Shown here: positions 58,375-64,000 of the stretch, piece after piece
Layout: each line of letters begins with the position of its first letter
How positions within the stretch are numbered: the first letter of the stretch is position 1
Origin: CAVQAH01 sp963784195
Lineage (GTDB): Bacteria > Acidobacteriota > Vicinamibacteria > Vicinamibacterales > 2-12-FULL-66-21
Assembly: GCA_963784195.1 (NCBI GenBank)
Contig: CAWARA010000030.1
Span: 62,001 to 126,000, forward strand
Length of the DNA stretch: 64,000 nucleotides
Direction: 5' to 3'
Position numbers and translations under genes: made by a program
The notes under the pieces: generated by a model
The model's database searches: none
What the model saw: the letters and a program-made list of their open reading frames with translations, nothing else
Told to the model about the DNA's origin: nothing

Positions 58375-60753
58375 ATGTTCAAGACCCTCGACCGCTACGT
58401 CATCCGCGAAATCCTGCCGCCGTTCATCCTGTCGGTCCTGATCTTCACCTTCATTCTCGAGCTGCCGCCGATCATGCAGAACCTCGAGCGGCTGGTGGCC
58501 AAGGGCGTCCCGTGGCGGACGGCCGGCAGGATCCTCCTGCTCCTGATGCCGCAGGCGCTCGGGCTGACGATTCCGATGGGGCTTCTCGTGGGCATCCTCA
58601 TCGGCCTCGGCCGGCTGTCGGCCGACCGGGAATCGGTGGCGCTGCTGGCGTGTGGCGTCAGCCCGTATCGGCTGCTCCGGCCGATCATGAGCCTGGCGCT
58701 GGTGTCGGCGGCGGTCACGATGTGGGTGATGATCGTCGCCATCCCGCACTCGAACCAGGAATTCCGCGAGATCACCTTCGAAATCCTGTCGAAGAAGGTC
58801 GAAAGCGACGTCCAGCCACGCGTTTTTTTCGACGAGTTTCCGAACTGGGTGCTGTATCCGCGCGACGAGCCCGAGCCTGGGCAGCCTGGCTGGAAGGACG
58901 TGTTAGTCGCGGAGATTCGGCAGGGAAATCCGCCCAAACTCTATATGGCAGCCGGGGGACAACTGGTGCTCGACCGGGTGAACCGGCGCGTCACGCTCAT
59001 CCTGACGAACGGCACCAGCTATACGACAACTGGAACGGGGGAGACACAGGTCTACCGGTTCCGGGACCAGATGGCCATGACCCTCGACCCGGAAACGGTC
59101 TTCCCTCCTCTCGACCTGCCTCCCGGCGTCAACGAGAAGACCATCCCCGAGCTGCGCAAGACGATCGAAGAAAAGCGACTCGCCGTTCTCAAGGACCCGA
59201 AACTGAATCTCTCGCCGCACCCCGAGATCATGGCGATCCACTCCAAGTTCTCGATTCCGATGGCCTGCCTGGTGTTTGCGCTGATTGCGCTCGCCCTCGG
59301 CATGTCGGTCGCCCGCGACGGGAAGTTCGGCGGCTTCGTCGTCGGCGTCGTCGTGATCTTCAGCTACTACATGATCTTTTTCGTGTCGGAATCGGCGGCC
59401 AAGGGACTGAAGATTCCCGCCGAAATCGCCCGGTGGATCCCCAACCTGGTGATGGCGCCGATAGGGGTGATCGCCCTGATCCTTCGGGCCCGCAGGACGG
59501 ATTCGGGCCTGCGACTGCCCTTCAGATGGTCGGCGGTTCCCCAGTGGTTCGAGCAACGGCGAAGGGCCGCCGCGGCCCAGTCGATGCCGGGCCCGGTGGT
59601 GCCACATCCCCGCACGGCTCCGGCCAGGCGAGGCGTCGTCCTGGTCGTCCGCTTCCCGCGACTGCCGCTTCCCCGCCCGCTGCTGATCGATCGATACATC
59701 GGCCGCCTCTACCTGCGGGTCGTCGGCATCTGCTTCCTCGGCTTGCTCGGGCTGTTCTACATCTCGACCTTCATCGACAAGTCGGAGCGCATTTTCAAGG
59801 GCGATGCAACCGGAGGGATGGTGCTGAAGCTCCTGGCGTTCAGAACGCCTGAGTTCGTCTACTACATCATCCCGCTGTCGGCGCTGCTGAGCGTTCTGGT
59901 CACGATGGGAGTCCTGTCGCGGACCAGCGAGCTGACGGTGATGAAGGCCTGCGGTGTCAGCCTGTACAGGGCGGCGGCTTCCCTGCTGGTGATGTCACTG
60001 GGATTCAGCGCGGTGCTGTTCGGCCTGGAGCAGCAGATCATGGCCCGGGCGAACCGCAGCGCGGAGATGCTCGACTCGCAGATCCGCAAGCGGCCCCCGC
60101 GAACGTTCAGCGCCCTCGACCGCCGCTGGGTCGTCGGCCGCGACGGCGCCATCTACCACTACGGATACTTCGACCACGACCGCGGCGAGATCGCGGGGCT
60201 CACGATCTACAAGCCCGACCCTTCGAAATGGGCGCTGGCATCGCAGACGTTTCTGCGGCGCGCGCTCTACGGTGAGGGCGTCTGGTTCGGAGATGACGGG
60301 TGGGTCCAGGATTTCAAGGTGAACCCGCCGGCGTGGAAGAAGATCGCGCGCGAGAAGCTGACCGACGTCGAGCACCCGGATTACTTCGCCACCGAGCAGC
60401 CGATCGCCGAAATGATGACGGTGCCGCAGCTTCGAACCTACGTGAAGGAGCTCGCCGCGAGCGGCTTCAACGCGACGCCGCTCGAGGTCGAGCTGCACAA
60501 GAAGATTGCCTTCCCGTTCGTGACCCTGGTGATGACGCTCCTGGCGATTCCGTTCGGCGTCAGCACCGGCCGGCGAGGGGCACTGTACGGCATCGGCCTG
60601 GGGATCGTGATTGCCCTCAGCTACTGGATCCTGATCGGGGCATTCGTAGCGCTCGGGAGGGGCGGTCTCCTGCCACCGATCATTGCGGGGTGGGCGCCGA
60701 ATGTCCTCGTACTGGGGATCGCGTCGTATCTCGTGCTGCGGGCTCGAACCTAG
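58375..60753 (+). CDS. Fused LptF-LptG LPS export permease
   Basis: 792 aa in one uninterrupted frame, about twice the size of a single LptF or LptG. Residues 1-~375 form one YjgP/YjgQ permease: N-terminal helices (TLDRYVIREILPPFILSVLIFTFIL), a periplasmic jellyroll (about 140-290) and C-terminal helices. A ~55-residue Pro/Arg linker follows. Residues ~435-792 repeat the plan, starting LLIDRYIGRLYLRVVGICFLGLLGLFY and ending with GWAPNVLVLGIASYLVLRA. LptF and LptG normally form a heterodimer with LptB2; here both halves are on one chain. LptB and LptC/A are encoded 20 kb away. Confidence 0.9.
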   Translation: MFKTLDRYVIREILPPFILSVLIFTFILELPPIMQNLERLVAKGVPWRTAGRILLLLMPQALGLTIPMGLLVGILIGLGRLSADRESVALLACGVSPYRLLRPIMSLALVSAAVTMWVMIVAIPHSNQEFREITFEILSKKVESDVQPRVFFDEFPNWVLYPRDEPEPGQPGWKDVLVAEIRQGNPPKLYMAAGGQLVLDRVNRRVTLILTNGTSYTTTGTGETQVYRFRDQMAMTLDPETVFPPLDLPPGVNEKTIPELRKTIEEKRLAVLKDPKLNLSPHPEIMAIHSKFSIPMACLVFALIALALGMSVARDGKFGGFVVGVVVIFSYYMIFFVSESAAKGLKIPAEIARWIPNLVMAPIGVIALILRARRTDSGLRLPFRWSAVPQWFEQRRRAAAAQSMPGPVVPHPRTAPARRGVVLVVRFPRLPLPRPLLIDRYIGRLYLRVVGICFLGLLGLFYISTFIDKSERIFKGDATGGMVLKLLAFRTPEFVYYIIPLSALLSVLVTMGVLSRTSELTVMKACGVSLYRAAASLLVMSLGFSAVLFGLEQQIMARANRSAEMLDSQIRKRPPRTFSALDRRWVVGRDGAIYHYGYFDHDRGEIAGLTIYKPDPSKWALASQTFLRRALYGEGVWFGDDGWVQDFKVNPPAWKKIAREKLTDVEHPDYFATEQPIAEMMTVPQLRTYVKELAASGFNATPLEVELHKKIAFPFVTLVMTLLAIPFGVSTGRRGALYGIGLGIVIALSYWILIGAFVALGRGGLLPPIIAGWAPNVLVLGIASYLVLRART

Positions 60754-60962
60754 GTTCCCGTTCAGACCAGTTCTCGGCACAGACTGGCTCAACTTTTGCG
60801 GTATCCGCTCCGATATTATCGATTGCGTGATAGACCGCAATTCCTACAAACGGGACAAGTCCACGCGGAACGAGCAGTCGGCATCGCTCTCCAAACGAGG
60901 GTGACAGCCACCAAATTCCGCTTGTGTTGTTCTGGTCTGGAACATAACAAAAGCAACGTCGA
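60754..60962. other. Intergenic region before the epimerase gene
   Basis: 209 bases of lower GC content than the surroundings, without a gene. Possible promoter-like text (TTGTGTTG ... CATAAC, 60922-60949) precedes the epimerase start, but spacing and hexamers are poor. Confidence 0.35.
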
Positions 60963-61883
60963 GTGAATCTCACCAACACACCAGTTCTCGTGACAGGCGC
61001 CAGTGGCTTCATTGGTACGGCGCTCTGTGCACGCTTAAGGAAAGCGGGCGCGCAGGTGTTCGGCGTCTCGCGGCGCCCGCAAGCCGGCGTAGGTATGCGC
61101 TGGCTGCAGGCCGATATGGCGGATGAGGCCTCCGCCCGCGACGCGTACGACGCAGCACAACCGGCTGTCGTGTTCCACCTTGCCGGCGCTGTCTCAGGGA
61201 CGCGAAACCTCGACTACGTGCTGCCCGCCATGCGCGACAACCTGGTCTCCACCGTCACCATGATGACCCTCGCGGCCGAGCGCAAGTGCCAGCGCGTGGT
61301 GATCGTGGGGTCGCTCGAGGACCCGGACGGCGATGACATCACGCCCTACCCCGCTTCTCCGTACGCCGCCGCGAAGTGGGGCGTCTTTCATTACGCGCGT
61401 ATGTTCAACGAGCTCTATCAGTTACCAGTTGTGACCGCGCGCGTGCTCATGGCCTACGGGCCGGCACAGCCCGACCACGCCAAGGTGGTGCCCTATTCGA
61501 TCCTGGCGATGCTGAAGGGCGAGGCGCCGAAACTGGGAAGCGGATCGCGCGGAATGGATTGGGTCTACGTGGACGATGTGGCGGAAGGGCTGATCGCAGC
61601 GGCAACGATCTCCAGCGTCGAGGGCCGGGTGTTCGAGCTGGGAACCGGACAGGCGACGACCGTTCGACGCGTGGTCGAGATGATTGCTGAAATCATCCGC
61701 CCGGCGCCGCACGCGATGCCGCAGTTCGGCGCGCAGGCGGACCGGCAACTGGATCGCGTCCGGGTTGCCCGGCTGGAACCGAGCCGCGATGTCCTCGGCT
61801 GGCAGCCAACGACACCGTTGCGCGGGGGGCTTGAACGGACAGTAGATTGGTACGCGCGCTGGCTGACGGAAGGACGCACATGA
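60963..61883 (+). CDS. NAD-dependent epimerase/dehydratase (extended SDR)
   Basis: 306 aa from a GTG. The Rossmann motif GASGFIGTAL (GxxGxxG) is at the N-terminus and the catalytic Tyr-Lys pair is in SPYAAAKWG. The C-terminal substrate domain contains RVLMAYGPAQPDHAKVVP and DWVYVDDVAEGLI. It belongs to the nucleotide-sugar epimerase/dehydratase group; the sugar is unknown. The stop overlaps the E1 alpha start by 4 bases, an unusual partnership with 2-oxoacid dehydrogenase genes. Confidence 0.88.
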   Translation: MNLTNTPVLVTGASGFIGTALCARLRKAGAQVFGVSRRPQAGVGMRWLQADMADEASARDAYDAAQPAVVFHLAGAVSGTRNLDYVLPAMRDNLVSTVTMMTLAAERKCQRVVIVGSLEDPDGDDITPYPASPYAAAKWGVFHYARMFNELYQLPVVTARVLMAYGPAQPDHAKVVPYSILAMLKGEAPKLGSGSRGMDWVYVDDVAEGLIAAATISSVEGRVFELGTGQATTVRRVVEMIAEIIRPAPHAMPQFGAQADRQLDRVRVARLEPSRDVLGWQPTTPLRGGLERTVDWYARWLTEGRT

Positions 61884-62866
61884 CCCCAGGCGACACGCCG
61901 ACTTGTGAACAACTGCGCGACTTGTACGCGCGCATGTCGCTCATCCGCCAATTCGAAGAGCGCCTCAAATGGCTGGTGGAAACCGGGGTCCCTGTGGGTG
62001 CCGTCCACTACTACACGGGGCAAGAAGCGGTGGCGGCCGGGGTGTGCGTGGCCCTGAACGGGAGCGACTGGATCGCGTCGACGCATCGCGGTCACGGCCA
62101 CTGCATAGCCAAGGGCATGGACGTGCGGCCGATGATGGCGGAGCTGTTTGGCAAGGTCACAGGCAGCAACCGCGGCAAGGGTGGCTCGATGCACATCACC
62201 GACGTCGAGCGCGGCATCCTCGGGGTCAATCCGATCGTCGGCGCTGGCGTCGCGCATGCCCTGGGTGCCGGGCTCTCGGCTAAGGTCCGCAAGACAAACG
62301 AGGTCGCCGTGGCGTTCTTCGGCGAGGGCGCTGCAGGTATCGGGACGGTGCACGAGTGCATGAACATGGCAGCCATCTGGAAGCTGCCGGTCATCTTCGT
62401 CTGCGAGAACAATGGCTATGCACAGGCGACGCCCTTCGAGTACGCGAGCTCGATCCCGCACGTCGCCGACCGTGCGGGCGCGTACGGCATGCCGGGAACC
62501 GTGGTCGATGGACAGGACGCGATCGCGGTGTGGCGCGCCGCGGCCGGCGCGGTGACCCATGCGCGAACCGGCCGCGGCCCCTCGCTGATCGAAGCCAAGA
62601 CCTACCGGTATTACGGCCATCACCAGAGCGACGATACGTTGCGGTACCGGCTGGCTGATGAAGAAAAACTCGCGCGCGATCGGGATTGCCTCAGTCAGTT
62701 TCGAGCGCACATGGAGAACGGCGGGCCGCTGACGCCGACGGAACTGGACGCGATTGACGCACAGAACAAGGCGCTGCTGGATGACGCGGTCGAGTTCGCG
62801 AAGGCCAGTCCGGTGCCCGAACCGCACGAGCTCCTGACCGATGTCTACGCGCCGGTGACGCTGTGA
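61880..62866 (+). CDS. 2-oxoacid dehydrogenase E1 component, alpha subunit
   Basis: 328 aa from the ATG at 61880. The thiamine-diphosphate motif is intact: FFGEGAAGIGTVHECMNMAAIWKLPVIFVCENN. STHRGHGHCIAKG and the phosphorylation-loop-like region YRYYGHHQSDD are typical of pyruvate or acetoin dehydrogenase alpha subunits. It decarboxylates the 2-oxoacid together with the beta subunit encoded next, which overlaps by 4 bases. Whether the substrate is pyruvate, acetoin or a branched-chain acid cannot be decided; the short E1 alpha fits the acetoin/pyruvate type. Confidence 0.92.
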   Translation: MTPGDTPTCEQLRDLYARMSLIRQFEERLKWLVETGVPVGAVHYYTGQEAVAAGVCVALNGSDWIASTHRGHGHCIAKGMDVRPMMAELFGKVTGSNRGKGGSMHITDVERGILGVNPIVGAGVAHALGAGLSAKVRKTNEVAVAFFGEGAAGIGTVHECMNMAAIWKLPVIFVCENNGYAQATPFEYASSIPHVADRAGAYGMPGTVVDGQDAIAVWRAAAGAVTHARTGRGPSLIEAKTYRYYGHHQSDDTLRYRLADEEKLARDRDCLSQFRAHMENGGPLTPTELDAIDAQNKALLDDAVEFAKASPVPEPHELLTDVYAPVTL

Positions 62867-63909
62867 GCACCAGGGAACTATCATTCGGCCAAGCCATCAA
62901 CGAGGCGCTTCGCCAGGAAATGCGGCGCGATTCTCGCGTCATCGTCCTCGGTGAAGACGTGGCTGGCGCTGCCGGCCGCGCGCATCTGGGATTGATGGAC
63001 GCGTGGGGTGGGCCGATGCGCGCCACCCGCGGATTGATCGGTGAGTTCGGCGCGGAGCGCGTCATCGACACACCAATCGCCGAGATGGGGTTCGTCGGCG
63101 CCGCCGTCGGCGCCGCCATGACCGGTCTGCGACCGGTCGTCGAAGTCATGTTTGTCGACCTGATCGGCGTCTGTTACGACCAGATCATGAATCAGGCCGC
63201 CAAGATGCACTACATGATGGGTGGCAAGGTGCGACTCCCGATGGTGCTGCGCACCGCGTACGGCACGCGCGGCGACAAACGATCCTATGGCGGCGGGGCG
63301 GCAGCGCAGCATTCGCAAACGATGTATTCGGTGCTGGCGCATCATCCTGGTCTGAAGGTCGTGGTGCCGAGCACCGCGTACAACGCCAAGGGGCTGACGC
63401 TCGCCGCTATTCGCGACGACAGTCCGGTCGTGATCCTGGAACACAAGTTCCTGGGCGGCGCGGCGAAGGGTGACGTTCCCGAAGCGGATTACACGGTCCC
63501 GATCGGCAAGGCGCACGTCGCTCGAGCCGGCACGGATGTGACTCTCTGCGGAATCGGCCGAACGACCCACGTGTGCCTCGAAGCCGCGCAGACGCTGCAG
63601 GCCGAGTTCGACATCGACGCTGAAGTGATCGACGTGCTGACGCTCGCGCCGCTGGACGAAGCCACGATTCTCGAGTCCGTGATGCGCACCCACCGGCTCG
63701 TCGTCGTGGACGAGGACAACCCGGTGTGCTCGATGGCGCGCGACATTGCGGCGCGGGCGGCAGACAAGGCGTTCGACTATCTCGATGCGCCAATCAAGAC
63801 CGTGACCGCACCGGACACGCCTGTGCCGTTCTCGGCGGTGCTGGAGTGGCTGTACACGCCCCAGGCGGCGCAGGTCGTCTCGGCCGTTCGCGAGCAGCTG
63901 GACCGATAA
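62863..63909 (+). CDS. 2-oxoacid dehydrogenase E1 component, beta subunit
   Basis: 348 aa from a GTG overlapping the E1 alpha stop. Family features: VIVLGEDVAGAAGRAHLGLMDAWG, ERVIDTPIAEMGFVGAAVGAAMTGLRPVVEVMF, HSQTMYSVLAHHPGLKVVVPSTAYNAKGL and the C-terminal domain with DVLTLAPLDEATI. It completes the E1 heterotetramer. The E2 gene follows after 3 bases. Confidence 0.93.
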   Translation: MSTRELSFGQAINEALRQEMRRDSRVIVLGEDVAGAAGRAHLGLMDAWGGPMRATRGLIGEFGAERVIDTPIAEMGFVGAAVGAAMTGLRPVVEVMFVDLIGVCYDQIMNQAAKMHYMMGGKVRLPMVLRTAYGTRGDKRSYGGGAAAQHSQTMYSVLAHHPGLKVVVPSTAYNAKGLTLAAIRDDSPVVILEHKFLGGAAKGDVPEADYTVPIGKAHVARAGTDVTLCGIGRTTHVCLEAAQTLQAEFDIDAEVIDVLTLAPLDEATILESVMRTHRLVVVDEDNPVCSMARDIAARAADKAFDYLDAPIKTVTAPDTPVPFSAVLEWLYTPQAAQVVSAVREQLDR

Positions 63910-63912
63910 GCG

Positions 63913-64000
63913 ATGCCGCAACCCGTCGTGATGCCGAGCTTCGGGATGTATACGTCGGAGGGGACGCTGGTCGAGTGGCTCTTCCCCGATGGCGCGGAAG
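63913..64000 (+). CDS. Dihydrolipoamide acyltransferase E2 component, 5' end
   Basis: Only the first 29 codons are inside the window. MPQPVVMPSFGMYTSEGTLV and the following EWLFPDGAE match the first strands of a lipoyl domain. It follows the E1 beta stop by 3 bases, so it is the expected E2 of this complex. The rest is beyond the window. Confidence 0.85.
   Translation, partial: MPQPVVMPSFGMYTSEGTLVEWLFPDGAE

Overview
This 64 kb window is a GC-rich, gene-dense bacterial chromosome segment. It holds housekeeping genes and no phage, plasmid or CRISPR content. The gene set points to a Gram-negative, probably an acidobacterium of the Vicinamibacteria type: Lpt and Tol-Pal envelope systems, an rpoN operon carrying hprK, a deoxyhypusine-synthase homologue beside an agmatinase, and intergenic spaces full of hairpin repeats. 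The taxonomic placement is inference from content.

Layout. 1-4000: end of tRNA-Arg(CCT), a membrane-anchored TPR protein, and a TldD/PmbA protease pair. 4200-17100 (minus strand): PilZ-like protein, a TPR-rich sigma-54 activator, agmatinase plus DHS-like protein, a secreted metallopeptidase/propeller/barrel protein, an oligopeptide-binding lipoprotein, mutS. 17150-20240 (plus): tsaB, rimI, DUF465, psd and pssA (phosphatidylethanolamine synthesis). 20300-27800: a very large NtrY-like histidine kinase, a membrane protein of unknown function, a PLP aminotransferase, a PQQ propeller protein. 27855-46436 (plus): guaA, dnaE, accA, recJ, lptC/A fusion, lptB, rpoN, hpf, hprK, rapZ, EIIA, HPr, EI, a cupin, ssb. 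46563-51866 (minus): cpoB-pal-tolB-tonB/tolA-tolR-tolQ. 52029-64000 (plus): recN, miaB, a DUF151 nuclease-like gene, parA-parB, a fused lptF-lptG, an NAD sugar epimerase and a 2-oxoacid dehydrogenase operon (E1 alpha, E1 beta, start of E2).

How the genes connect. The LPS-export parts (LptC/A, LptB, LptFG), the Tol-Pal complex and the PE pathway together describe an outer-membrane maintenance set. The rpoN-hpf-hprK-rapZ-EIIA-HPr-EI run has the parts of a regulatory phosphotransfer chain with no sugar permease in view. SpeB and the DHS-like enzyme form a translationally coupled polyamine pair.

Two things stand out. First, nine conserved genes carry fifteen single-base frameshifts and a tenth carries an in-frame TAG. 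Five of the frameshifts sit in the same heptamer GTACCGA, on either strand, where the protein family requires GTACGA. I read this mainly as a systematic sequence error or DNA-modification effect, not as recoding. Second, several families of intergenic palindromes are scattered through the window and sometimes supply codons to neighbouring genes. Further items of interest are the LptF-LptG and LptC-LptA fusions, a decayed partial copy of parB, and a heptanucleotide repeat at the miaB start.
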